NCBI GenBank assembly: GCA_041658605.1
Contig: JBAZZU010000021.1
Location: forward strand, 1-36,833
Origin: JBAZWE01 sp041658605
GTDB lineage: Bacteria > Actinomycetota > Thermoleophilia > BMS3ABIN01
Direction of reading: 5' to 3'
DNA: 36,833 bases
How positions within the stretch are numbered: position 1 is the stretch's first letter; each line of letters starts with the position of its first letter. The notes beneath the pieces were generated by a model that was not told where the DNA came from, did no database searches, and saw only the letters and a program-made list of their open reading frames with translations. Of the stretch, positions 8,809-16,975 are shown in pieces. A program made the translations under genes and the position numbers.

Positions 8809-8904
8809 TTTCCTGCTGCATCAGGTGGATGGGGTGTTTCCGCAGCGAACGATTGTCGAAGACCTAAGTGAGCGCGGGAATACCCCATCCGCCGCAGCAG
8901 GAAA
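8809..8904. repeat. 96-bp interrupted palindrome between moaC and the MOSC gene
   Basis: Outer arms TTTCCTGCTGC (8809-8819) and GCAGCAGGAAA (8894-8904) are perfectly complementary over 11 bp. Inner arms GGATGGGGT (8827-8835) and ACCCCATCC (8882-8890) add nine more pairs. The central ~46 bases are not coding. A second small stem (AACCG/CGGTT around CGTA, near 8796-8810) abuts it on the MOSC side. There is no U-tract, so it is not a simple terminator. It could be an RNA processing or stabilising hairpin, a regulatory leader for the MOSC-mogA pair, or a small palindromic repeat element. Confidence 0.7.
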
Positions 8905-8919
8905 CATGTAAATACATTT

Positions 8920-9438
8920 CTATTCACCGCAATCACCTGTGTCCATCCGAGGATCAGCATAGTCAGACTTCCCCCCAAGCTTCTCCACCAGGCGAATCTC
9001 ACCGATCACCATCCCCCTGTCCACCGCCTTGCACATGTCATATATAGTAAGCGCCGCGACCGAGACCGCCGTCAGCGCCTCCATCTCGACACCGGTCTTG
9101 CCTGTGAGGTTCGCCTCGGCTTCGATTATGACCGCCGACGCTTTGGCGTCGAGCCTGAAATCAACTGAAACATGGGTCAGGTTAAGCTGGTGGCACATGG
9201 GGATGAGCCGCGATGTCTCCTTGGCCGCCATGATACCCGCCACCCGGGCTACCGCCAGTACGTCGCCCTTGGGAAGCGCCTTGGCGGCAAGAAGTTCGAG
9301 TGTCTCCGGCGCCATGGAAATCCGGCCATGCGCCCGGGCCACGCGCTCCGAGTCCGGCTTGCCGCCGACGTCGACCATCCGCGCTCTGCCCTCATCGTCG
9401 ATGTGTGACAGCTCGTTGTCGTTTTTCCCGCCGCCCAT
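8920..9438 (-). CDS. moaC: Cyclic pyranopterin monophosphate synthase
   Basis: 172 residues. LSHIDDEGRARMVDVGGKP at the N-terminus, MAAKETSRLIPMCHQL in the middle, and LTGKTGVEMEALTAVSVAAL with TIYDMCKAVDRGM near the C-terminus are the MoaC signatures, including the catalytic Lys and the PMCH motif. With MoaA it converts GTP to cyclic pyranopterin monophosphate, the first stable cofactor intermediate. It starts one base after the moaA stop, so it is in the same transcript and probably translationally coupled. Length is normal for the family. Confidence 0.96.
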   Translation of the reverse strand: MGGGKNDNELSHIDDEGRARMVDVGGKPDSERVARAHGRISMAPETLELLAAKALPKGDVLAVARVAGIMAAKETSRLIPMCHQLNLTHVSVDFRLDAKASAVIIEAEANLTGKTGVEMEALTAVSVAALTIYDMCKAVDRGMVIGEIRLVEKLGGKSDYADPRMDTGDCGE

Positions 9439-9439
9439 G

Positions 9440-10435
9440 TCAGCCTCCGATCTGTGACATCGTCCGCGTTCCCGGCCGGGCGCCGCGCCGGTCGAACTTC
9501 TTGCTGTTCATCGAATCCAGGATCACCCGGGTAAGCTCTTCGCGTTTTCCGGCGATGTGCGGACGCACATCCACTTCCTCATCGGAGAACAGGCAGTTGC
9601 GCAGCTTCCCGTCCGCGGTCAGCCGCAGCCGGTTGCAGCGCGAGCAGAAATGATCGCTCATGGAGCTGATAAAACCTATCGTGCCCCGGGCGCCTTCGTA
9701 CTGGAAGTAGCGGGCCGGTCCGGCGCCGCCGGGAGAAGCCACCGGCCGCAGCCTGCCGTACTCCTCAAGCCTGGCAAGAAGCTGCGCGCGCGGGACGAAT
9801 TTCCACAAACCGCTGCCAAGCCGCCGGCCAATTGGCATGAACTCGATGAAACGCACGTGCACGGGCCGGTCCCGGGTCAGTTCCACAAAATCACCCAGGT
9901 CATCTTCGATGCCCTCGAGTGCCACGGCGTTCACCTTGACCGGGGAAAAACCTGCATCCAGGGCACTTTCAAGGCCGGCCAGCACCGGGCCCAGGCCGGC
10001 GCCGCCGGTGATAGCGGCAAAACGCGCCGCGTCGAGGCTGTCGAGGCTGATGTTGATGCGCGAGAGGCCGGCCGCCTTGAGCGCTACCGCCTGGCTTTCA
10101 AGCAGGGAGCCATTGGTCGTAAGTGACAGGTCATCGACGCCGGGAATCCCGGCCAGCCGCTCGACCAGACCAGCACAATCCCGGCGAACCAGCGGTTCGC
10201 CGCCGGTGATGCGCACCCGTGAAACCCCGGCGCCGACGGCCGCCGCCGTAAATCCGGCAATCTCTTCAAAACTCATGATCTCGTCATGCAGCTTGTAGCT
10301 TACGCCCTCAGGCGGCATGCAATAAGTGCACCGGAAGTTGCAACGGTCAGTGACCGAAACACGCAGGTAGTCGATCATGTGGCGCATTGCGCCATCATGC
10401 TGTTTCCTGCCGGGGTGTCGCTGGCTCAATCGCAT
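9440..10435 (-). CDS. moaA: GTP 3',8-cyclase (radical SAM)
   Basis: MoaA catalyses the radical rearrangement of GTP that opens molybdopterin synthesis. The radical-SAM triad C-X3-C-X2-C lies in TDRCNFRCTYCMPPEG, followed by RITGGEPLVR and TTNGSLLE. The second Fe-S cluster is seen in SDHFCSRCNRLRLTADG with a further Cys in RNCLFS. The C-terminal Gly-Gly (SQIGG) needed by MoaA is present. I chose the ATG at 10435 because GGAG lies five bases upstream; it overlaps the end of mobAB by 10 bp. An ATG at 10387 would match the usual short MoaA N-terminus better but lacks a good ribosome-binding site, so the start is uncertain. Confidence 0.95.
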   Translation of the reverse strand: MRLSQRHPGRKQHDGAMRHMIDYLRVSVTDRCNFRCTYCMPPEGVSYKLHDEIMSFEEIAGFTAAAVGAGVSRVRITGGEPLVRRDCAGLVERLAGIPGVDDLSLTTNGSLLESQAVALKAAGLSRINISLDSLDAARFAAITGGAGLGPVLAGLESALDAGFSPVKVNAVALEGIEDDLGDFVELTRDRPVHVRFIEFMPIGRRLGSGLWKFVPRAQLLARLEEYGRLRPVASPGGAGPARYFQYEGARGTIGFISSMSDHFCSRCNRLRLTADGKLRNCLFSDEEVDVRPHIAGKREELTRVILDSMNSKKFDRRGARPGTRTMSQIGG

Positions 10436-11604
10436 GCCGGCTCCAGTCCGCCGCTGCACAACCCGTAGCGGATCATGATCAGGTTCGCGACGGCCTGTAT
10501 ATCTTCCAGATCGAAAACCGGGATAGAGCGTGCCGCGTCAGGGCGATCCGAGATGACGGCCACAAGCTCAGACTCTGGACAGGTCAGACTGTCTGAACGC
10601 GCGCGGCGGCATACTTCGATCTTGTCGGCGATGGACTTTTTGAACCCCTCGGCGATCACAAGGTCAACACCGGCACCGACGGTCGCATGGAGCTCTTCCA
10701 GGCTCTTCTCCGCCGCGGCCTCTTCCATCAATGCCATGGCTTTCGGTGATGAGATAACCACGCGCTTCGCGCCCGCACTGGCAAGGCGCCAGGTATCAGT
10801 GCCCTCCCGGTCTACTGTAAAACCGTGCGCATCATGCTTGATACAGGCGACCTCCACGCCCCGGCGCCCGAGCTCAGGGATGAGTTTTTCCAGAAAACCG
10901 GTCTTGCCGGAATCCGATCTTCCCACGAAGCAGAGCAGGGGCGGCCTGCCGGGTGGCCTTTCCGTCAAATGCGCCTGCTGATGATGCTCGCGCATTTGGG
11001 GAACCAGCAGCGAGGCCTCTTCCAGATCGACTATCGTATTGACGTTCAGGAATACCATGTCAGGATCACAGAGAGGCGCCAGCTCGACCATGTCGACGTA
11101 GCGGACATCAAGTGAATCGAGCAGGTTGCGTATCGCAAAGTCGCCGGCCTCTATCTGCTTCCGCATGCGGCCCAGACAGGCCCGGGAATAGAGGGCATGA
11201 AGGGGCTCAGGCCCACGCTTGCTCACCGGTATGACAGCATCGTGGCCTGGAGCGAGTCTGGCCATCAAGTTTACCAGCCGGGCCTCGACGAATGGCATGT
11301 CACAGGCGACCGCAAAGCAGAATTCGTTTCGCGACGCGGCCAGCGCCGAATAGATGCCGACAAGCGAAGCCTGCTGCTCGTAATGGTCGGCACAGACCGG
11401 CAGGCCAAATTCCTCGTAGCTGGCAACATCACGCGCGACGATGAATATATCCCACCCGAGTGGTGCGAGCGAATCGATCACGTGGGAAACGACCGGCTTC
11501 CCCGCAAGCATTTTCAGCGCCTTGTCGGCGCCCATGCGGGAACTTTCACCACCGGCGAGGATGGCAATTGAAAAAGGGGGCTGCGCGCCGCCTTGGCGAC
11601 TCAT
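10426..11604 (-). CDS. mobAB: MobA-MobB fusion: molybdenum cofactor guanylyltransferase and GTP-binding adaptor
   Basis: A 392-residue fusion. Residues ~10-205 are MobA, with AILAGGESSRMGADKAL at the nucleotide-binding loop and ACDMPF further on; it attaches GMP to molybdopterin to give the MGD form used by formate dehydrogenase. Residues ~222-375 are MobB, with a Walker A loop GRSDSGKT (about 228-235) and CIKHDAHGF. A linker of about 15 residues joins them. The ATG at 11604 is preceded by AAAGGAGA. The frame is open upstream, but those codons are the Moco riboswitch, so the longer start is wrong. It is first in the moa operon and under riboswitch control. The fusion occurs in other anaerobes. 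Confidence 0.94.
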   Translation of the reverse strand: MSRQGGAQPPFSIAILAGGESSRMGADKALKMLAGKPVVSHVIDSLAPLGWDIFIVARDVASYEEFGLPVCADHYEQQASLVGIYSALAASRNEFCFAVACDMPFVEARLVNLMARLAPGHDAVIPVSKRGPEPLHALYSRACLGRMRKQIEAGDFAIRNLLDSLDVRYVDMVELAPLCDPDMVFLNVNTIVDLEEASLLVPQMREHHQQAHLTERPPGRPPLLCFVGRSDSGKTGFLEKLIPELGRRGVEVACIKHDAHGFTVDREGTDTWRLASAGAKRVVISSPKAMALMEEAAAEKSLEELHATVGAGVDLVIAEGFKKSIADKIEVCRRARSDSLTCPESELVAVISDRPDAARSIPVFDLEDIQAVANLIMIRYGLCSGGLEPACD

Positions 11605-11626
11605 TACTATTCTCCTTTCCAAACAC

Positions 11627-11740
11627 GGGAGGCCTGTCTGTTTCCGGACAGACCCTTCGGCTGTCAGCTGATAGCCATCGGCCACCTTTTCATAGCCGGC
11701 GAAGCTTGCCGCCAGGCCTTAGAAACAGGCGCTCGGAGAT
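11627..11740 (-). promoter_or_regulatory. Molybdenum cofactor (Moco) riboswitch
   Basis: On the minus strand, about 20 to 130 bases before the mobAB start, the leader contains CTCCGAGCGCC, a GGCGGC/GCCGGC hairpin, AAAAGGTGGCCGATGGCT, an AGCC-closed hairpin, a GTCTGT/ACAGAC hairpin, and ends in GGCCTCCC. This order of conserved blocks matches the Moco RNA motif found before moa and molybdoenzyme genes. The terminal CCTCC lies about 10 bases from the AAAGGAGA ribosome-binding site and could pair with it, so translational control is likely; no terminator is seen. The third-stem region appears present, which favours the Moco over the tungsten-cofactor variant, but I cannot be sure. Confidence 0.85.
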
Positions 11741-11795
11741 ATGTTTTTCGTCCATGGGGGGTTTTCCATACGGTATATATTGTATGAAACCCCTA

Positions 11796-11804
11796 TGCTA
11801 TAAT
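11796..11804 (+). promoter_or_regulatory. Extended -10 promoter for the sensor-kinase operon
   Basis: TGCTATAAT is a perfect extended -10 element. No good -35 lies 17 bp upstream, as is common for extended -10 promoters. It points towards the kinase gene at 11975 and would give a leader of about 160 bases. The leader (11812-11974) shows no element I recognise. Confidence 0.45.
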
Positions 11805-11974
11805 TTCACTGTCATTATCCATGGTATGCAGCGGAATTTTACCACAACTCCTCCTCACAGACAGCTCGATGATAATAATTCCCTGTTACATAAAAGGCTT
11901 CTGCCGGACCAGTCCCGAATTCAGTGATAGATTATGCGTATCCGAAAACCTGACGGGGGCGATTACCTAACAAG

Positions 11975-13552
11975 ATGACTGCGATGAAGAGGGAAACTGA
12001 AGACAAGGCCCTGGCGAAAAAGAAATTCGGCCTCAGGGCCAAGATCCTCTTATTGCTGGCCGCCATGTGCATACCGATCATCGGCGGGCTCACCTACACA
12101 TCCATCACCACCCTCACGAATACCATCAATAGCGACGTCGAACAACGCGCGACCATGATCGCCCAGTTCTTCAGCGCCGATGTCATAGACCAGCCCGACA
12201 AGGTCAGCTACGAACATTTTCAGCCCGAGATCGAAAAATTGCATGAAATGAACTCGGACATAAACAAGATCAATGTTTACGCCCGGCGCGGGGACGAGGT
12301 CGTCAAGATCGCCAGTACGGATACAAGCCAGATTGGTGATCCCGCCAAGCCCGAGGATATTGTGCCACTGGAGACAAACCAGGTCACCCATGTAGAAATC
12401 ATGAAGAACGACCGCAAGATCATCGAAGCCGTAGCCCCGATAACATTTGCGGATGGAAAACCAGTGGCCACCATCGGCATCTATCTGTATCTGGACGCAC
12501 GTGACGACCTCGTCAGGTCGCAACAGATCAGGTTCATGCTGATCGGCGGCCTGAGTATCATCTGCCTGTTGCTCCTGCTTTACCTGATCCTTTATTACTT
12601 CATGGTCAAACCGGTAAATCAGCTGGCGCGGGTCACCCAGAGCGTCGCTACGGGTGATTTCAGCCAGAAAGTCGATATCAAATCCAGGGACGAGCTGGGG
12701 GAACTAGGCCGTTCGGTCAACCGAATGACTGAGTCGCTCGAAATCCAGAGCGAAGAGATACAGGGCAAAGTCGGCGAGCTGGAGAAGGTGAATACTGATC
12801 TTCAGGCACGTGAACACGAGCTGCGTCTCACCAACCAGCAGCTCGAGACCGCGAACCGCCTGAAATCCCAGTTCCTTGCCACCATGAGCCATGAGCTGCG
12901 GACGCCGCTGAATTCAATCATCGGTTTCTCGGAACTCCTCGAAGACGAGACTTATGGCAATCTCAATCCCAAACAGACGAAATATATTGGCAATATCGTT
13001 GTGTCGAGCCGCCACCTGCTGCAACTGATCAACGATATCCTGGACCTCGCCAAAGTGGAATCCGGGACGATCGAGATCCATCCTGAGTCACTTTCCCTGC
13101 ACGAAGCCATGTCTATCATCAAAAGCGTGGTCGAACCGCTGGCTACCAAGAAATCGATCAGCATGGAGATCAACATGGACGAGCAGGTCCAGTCGGTCGC
13201 CGCCGATCCTGCCCGGTTCAAGCAGATCCTTTATAACCTGCTCAGCAACGCCATCAAGTTCACCCCTGCGGGCGGGATGGTCTCGATGGATGTCTCCCGC
13301 AAGAACGGCACCGTTGAGATCTCGGTTTCCGACACCGGCATCGGCATCAGCCAGGAAGACCAGGAACGCATATTCTCGGAATTCCTTCAGGTTGAAGGCT
13401 CCTATGCGAGGAAATACGAGGGTACCGGCCTGGGCCTGGCCCTGACCAAGAAACTGGTGGAACTCCACGGTGGCAGGATCTGGGTCGAGAGCGCACCGGG
13501 CAAAGGCAGCCGCTTCATCTTCACGATGCCCGACAAACTCCAGTCCGAATAA
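11975..13552 (+). CDS. Membrane sensor histidine kinase
   Basis: 525 residues. A short basic cytoplasmic tail is followed by membrane segment 1 (about 22-45), an extracytoplasmic single-Cache-like sensor (about 46-183), membrane segment 2 (about 186-210), HAMP (about 208-262), a coiled coil, HisKA with H306 in MSHELRTPLNSIIGF, and a HATPase domain with N (NLLSNAIKF), G1 (SDTGIGI) and G2 (GTGLGLAL) boxes. No receiver is attached. It heads an operon with a second kinase of nearly the same catalytic core, two receivers and an HD-GYP output, so it probably feeds phosphoryl groups to them. The ATG at 11975 lacks a strong ribosome-binding site; the ATG at 11984 is an alternative. The ligand is unknown. 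Confidence 0.92.
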   Translation: MTAMKRETEDKALAKKKFGLRAKILLLLAAMCIPIIGGLTYTSITTLTNTINSDVEQRATMIAQFFSADVIDQPDKVSYEHFQPEIEKLHEMNSDINKINVYARRGDEVVKIASTDTSQIGDPAKPEDIVPLETNQVTHVEIMKNDRKIIEAVAPITFADGKPVATIGIYLYLDARDDLVRSQQIRFMLIGGLSIICLLLLLYLILYYFMVKPVNQLARVTQSVATGDFSQKVDIKSRDELGELGRSVNRMTESLEIQSEEIQGKVGELEKVNTDLQAREHELRLTNQQLETANRLKSQFLATMSHELRTPLNSIIGFSELLEDETYGNLNPKQTKYIGNIVVSSRHLLQLINDILDLAKVESGTIEIHPESLSLHEAMSIIKSVVEPLATKKSISMEINMDEQVQSVAADPARFKQILYNLLSNAIKFTPAGGMVSMDVSRKNGTVEISVSDTGIGISQEDQERIFSEFLQVEGSYARKYEGTGLGLALTKKLVELHGGRIWVESAPGKGSRFIFTMPDKLQSE

Positions 13553-13554
13553 TT

Positions 13555-15522
13555 TTGATAAACCTCTTCCGAAAAAGCCTGGAAGCCAAGATACTCGGCC
13601 TCGTCATGGGTGTCATCGTTGTCGGATTCGGAATTTTCGCCTGGTTTGATGTCAGCCGCGATACCCGTGACCTCAATAACCAGAAAGAGCAAAGCACCTC
13701 CCAGCTGAGCTCCAACGTCGTAAACAGCATACAGAACACGATGCTGGCGGGCATCGGGTCGAGCAAAGGTATGATCGCGACCAATGCCCTGGAAAAACTC
13801 AGGAGTTCACCGGAAGTCGAAAGGATCGATGTCTATTCAAACCAGGGGCAGGCTGTATTCGGAAGCTCCGGCGTAGACGGTGAAGCCAGGGAGCAGATAA
13901 GCGAAGTCCTGGAAACGGGTAACCCGGCCAGTTATTTCGAGACCCGTGACGACAAACAGTTCCTTGTGCAGGTGCTGCCGCTTCCCAACGAGACTTCCTG
14001 CCAGGCATGCCATTTCGATGGACAGGCCAGGCGCGGAGCGGTTCTGGTCTCCAATTCGATGGCCAGCGTCACCAGCGCTATCCACGATGACAAGGTGCGC
14101 ATGGCCGAGGTGTTCATTGGCGGCCTGTTGACGCTCCTGGTTGTGCTCGGCCTTTCCCTGCGGGCCACGGTGTTGAAGCCGCTCAGGCAGATGGTTGGTG
14201 TTATCCACAATATCACCGGGGGCGACCTGAACGAACGGGTCAAGGTGGAGTCACGGGACGAGGTTGGCAATCTGGCCGAAAATTTCAACAAGATGACTGA
14301 GAATCTTCAGGCCTCCCAGAACAATCTGCGGCAGGTCAACCTCCATCTCCTTGAGGCCAACCGCCTCAAGTCTGAATTCCTCTCTGTCATGAGCCACGAA
14401 CTGCGCACACCGCTCAACGCCATCATCGGCTTCTCGGAAGTGCTGAAGGACGAGGGTAACGGTAACATCACCGACCGCCAGGAGAAGTACCTGGTCAATA
14501 TTGAGACGAGCGGCCGCCATCTCATGCAGCTCATCAACGACATCCTCGATCTGGCCCGCGTCGGCTCAGACAGCATGGAGCTTACACGCGAAGATGTCTC
14601 GATCCCCCGGATGATGGAAGACATCCGGAAGCTGGGCCATCCCTTTGCCGCGCAGCGGCGTATATGGCTGGAGGTCCGTGCCTCTGACCCGCTGCCGCTG
14701 GTGGACGCGGAAGCAGCCAAGATAAAGCGGGTATTGTATAATCTGGTCAGCAATGGCATCAAGTTCACGCCGGAAGGCGGACGGGTAATCCTCGAGGCCC
14801 ATCCACTCGAGAATATGGTCGAGATATCAGTGACCGACACAGGCATCGGCATCAGCCCCGAGGACCAGAAAAAAATCTTTGCGGAATTTCAGCAGCTGGA
14901 CAGCACTCACTCCCGCAGGTTCGAGGGGACCGGAGTCGGACTGGCTCTCAGCAAGAAGCTGGTCGAGCAGCACGGCGGCCGGATAAGCGTCGAGAGCGAA
15001 CTCGGCAAGGGCAGCAGATTTTCTTTCACGCTGCCCATGACCCCGGGGCGGCAGCGCGCTTCCGACCGTAGCGAAATCGTTATCAACCCGCAGCCGTTTA
15101 TTGAAAAAGAGTCGGTAAAGGGACAGCCACTGGTCCTGATCGTGGAGGACGACCCGCAGACAAGCGAGCTGCTGAGCATTTGGCTGGGAGATGCGAGCTA
15201 CCGCGTGGCTCAGGCTTTCGATGGAGAGCAGGCGCTGAAACTCGCAAGGGAGTTAAAACCATACGCGATAACCCTTGATATACTTTTGCCGAAGATAGAC
15301 GGCTGGCAGGTTCTTCAGAAACTGAAATCCGATCCTGACACGGAAAACATACCGGTGATCATTGTCTCAATACTTGAAAAAAGCCGGCGGGGCATGGAGC
15401 TGGGAGCGTTTGATTATTTTGTAAAGCCGGTAGAGAAGAAGGAACTGTTGTGCCGCCTGGAGAGCAATCGTCTTCACAGGTTGAGACTTGATATCAAAGC
15501 GGACGACAAGAGCGAAGGTTAG
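13555..15522 (+). CDS. Hybrid histidine kinase with c-type heme motif in the sensor domain
   Basis: 655 residues. Membrane segment 1 (about 11-31), an extracytoplasmic domain (32-183), membrane segment 2 (about 184-204), HAMP (205-257), HisKA with H281 in MSHELRTPLNAIIGF, HATPase (SDTGIGI-type G1 as TDTGIGI, GTGVGLAL), a linker, and a C-terminal receiver (about 525-640) with D575 and K624. The sensor contains C149-Q-A-C152-H153, a CXXCH covalent heme motif outside the membrane. Similar heme-c PAS sensors are known in Geobacter chemoreceptors, so redox or small-gas sensing is plausible. The start is a TTG two bases after the previous stop; any later ATG would remove the first membrane segment, so coupled translation is likely. 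Confidence 0.92.
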   Translation: MINLFRKSLEAKILGLVMGVIVVGFGIFAWFDVSRDTRDLNNQKEQSTSQLSSNVVNSIQNTMLAGIGSSKGMIATNALEKLRSSPEVERIDVYSNQGQAVFGSSGVDGEAREQISEVLETGNPASYFETRDDKQFLVQVLPLPNETSCQACHFDGQARRGAVLVSNSMASVTSAIHDDKVRMAEVFIGGLLTLLVVLGLSLRATVLKPLRQMVGVIHNITGGDLNERVKVESRDEVGNLAENFNKMTENLQASQNNLRQVNLHLLEANRLKSEFLSVMSHELRTPLNAIIGFSEVLKDEGNGNITDRQEKYLVNIETSGRHLMQLINDILDLARVGSDSMELTREDVSIPRMMEDIRKLGHPFAAQRRIWLEVRASDPLPLVDAEAAKIKRVLYNLVSNGIKFTPEGGRVILEAHPLENMVEISVTDTGIGISPEDQKKIFAEFQQLDSTHSRRFEGTGVGLALSKKLVEQHGGRISVESELGKGSRFSFTLPMTPGRQRASDRSEIVINPQPFIEKESVKGQPLVLIVEDDPQTSELLSIWLGDASYRVAQAFDGEQALKLARELKPYAITLDILLPKIDGWQVLQKLKSDPDTENIPVIIVSILEKSRRGMELGAFDYFVKPVEKKELLCRLESNRLHRLRLDIKADDKSEG

Positions 15523-15528
15523 GCAGCA

Positions 15529-15915
15529 ATGGCAGAGAAAATCCTCGTTGTCGAAGATAATGAGATGAACCTGGAACTCGTAAGCGATGTTTTAGTGGCT
15601 CACGGGTATATTGTCATGCAGGCCAGCGCCGGCAGGGAAGCAATTCAGATCGCCCGCGACCAGCAACCCGACCTTATATTGATGGACATCCAGCTGCCGG
15701 AGATGGATGGACTTGAAGTAACCCGGCAGCTCAAGGAAAGCACGGAGACAAAGTCGATTAAAGTGGTTGCGCTCACCGCACATGCCATGCGCGGCGATGA
15801 GGAAAAAGCCCGGGAGGCAGGCTGCAGCGGTTATATCGCCAAGCCGATCAATACACGGGAGTTCGCTTCAGTAGTGGCGGGATTCCTTCAGGACAAGACG
15901 GACCAGGGAGAATGA
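15529..15915 (+). CDS. Single-domain response regulator (DivK/CheY-like)
   Basis: 128 residues, receiver only. The acidic pair is E9-D10, the phosphoacceptor is D53 in LILMDIQLPEMDG, the conserved Thr/Ala block is VVALTAHAM, and the Lys is K105 in YIAKPIN. Such stand-alone receivers act as phosphate shuttles or sinks between kinases. It follows the hybrid kinase by six bases and overlaps the HD-GYP gene by ATGA, so it belongs to the same phosphorelay operon. Confidence 0.92.
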   Translation: MAEKILVVEDNEMNLELVSDVLVAHGYIVMQASAGREAIQIARDQQPDLILMDIQLPEMDGLEVTRQLKESTETKSIKVVALTAHAMRGDEEKAREAGCSGYIAKPINTREFASVVAGFLQDKTDQGE

Positions 15916-16901
15916 TGCAAGGCAATAACGAGAACGACCGGATACTCATCGTCGATGACAGCACGCAGAACGTGCAGCTGCTGGAAGCGTATCTTAGCGC
16001 GGCGGGTTATGAGGTCATCAGCGCCTATGACGGCAACGAGGCCATCGAAAAACTTAACGATGGGCCATTACCCGATCTCATCATACTTGACGTGATGATG
16101 CCTGGCCTTAACGGTTACCAAGTCTGTGAGCATATCAAGAGTTGCAACGACAGCAACCGGATACCCGTGATGCTGCTAACCGCCCTGCAGGAGATAGACG
16201 ACAAGGTCAAGGGTTTCGAAGCGGGAGCGGACGAATTTCTGTCCAAGCCGGTCGAAAAAATGGAGCTGCTGATCAGGGTCAAGGCCCTGCTCAGGACGAA
16301 ACATCTTAACGAGGATCTGGAGAGCGCCCGCGATGTCATCTATACGCTGGCGCTGGCAATCGAGGCCAATGATCCGTATACGCGCGGCCACTCAGAGCGA
16401 GTGGCCCAGTACGGTGCCAGCGTTGCCGAACATATGGACCTGACCGCAGGGCAGCAGGATGTTATCCGTAACGCGGGCATCCTGCATGACATCGGAAAGA
16501 TAGGCATCAGCGAGACGATCCTGCAGAAACCGGGCCCGCTTAACGAGAAGGAACTGATCGCGGTGCAGGATCATCCGGCCATCGGCGAAAAAATCTGCAA
16601 ACCGCTGAGATCTGCCAACCTTTTGCTGACTATCATCCGCCATCACCAGGAGCGTTTTGACGGAGACGGCTATCCCGATCATCTGACTGGCGATGAGATA
16701 CCGATCGAGGCGAGGATCATATCCGTGGCCGACGCTTATGACGCGATGACATCTCCGCGGCCTTACAGGCCTCCCATGTCCCAGCGCCAGGCATTCGACA
16801 CCCTGCGCCGGGAAGCGGGAAAACAGTGGGACCCGGATGTCGTAAGAGCATTTCTTGAAATCGTGGAAGACGAGCGGCATGGGCTATCCGGCCAGATTTA
16901 A
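15912..16901 (+). CDS. Response regulator with HD-GYP c-di-GMP phosphodiesterase domain
   Basis: 329 residues. Receiver domain (about 8-128) with D15-D16, phosphoacceptor D60 (LIILDVMMPGLNG) and K112 (LSKPVEK). HD-GYP domain (about 136-320) with the metal-binding H192-D193 in LHDIGKIGI, then HHQERFDGDGYP (244-255) and DAYDAMTS. It should hydrolyse cyclic di-GMP when phosphorylated, making it the output of this operon and linking the sensors to motility or biofilm state. The start overlaps the previous stop (ATGA). The second ATG, at 15915, is better spaced from GGGAG and is a possible true start. A terminator follows at 16943. Confidence 0.93.
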   Translation: MMQGNNENDRILIVDDSTQNVQLLEAYLSAAGYEVISAYDGNEAIEKLNDGPLPDLIILDVMMPGLNGYQVCEHIKSCNDSNRIPVMLLTALQEIDDKVKGFEAGADEFLSKPVEKMELLIRVKALLRTKHLNEDLESARDVIYTLALAIEANDPYTRGHSERVAQYGASVAEHMDLTAGQQDVIRNAGILHDIGKIGISETILQKPGPLNEKELIAVQDHPAIGEKICKPLRSANLLLTIIRHHQERFDGDGYPDHLTGDEIPIEARIISVADAYDAMTSPRPYRPPMSQRQAFDTLRREAGKQWDPDVVRAFLEIVEDERHGLSGQI

Positions 16902-16942
16902 GGCTGCGTCCCGTGGCGGATAACTCAGGAAATTCCTTCATG

Positions 16943-16970
16943 ACCGGCATGTAACACGAGCCGGTTTTTT
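16943..16970 (+). terminator. Intrinsic terminator of the sensor-kinase operon
   Basis: ACCGGC (16943-16948) and GCCGGT (16960-16965) form a 6-bp stem with an 11-base loop, followed by five T residues. It lies 42 bp after the HD-GYP stop and just before the convergent Usp gene. Confidence 0.8.
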
Positions 16971-16975
16971 CATTG

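Noticed and set aside
11605..11685. Longer start of mobAB
   Set aside because: The extra 27 codons are translated riboswitch sequence.
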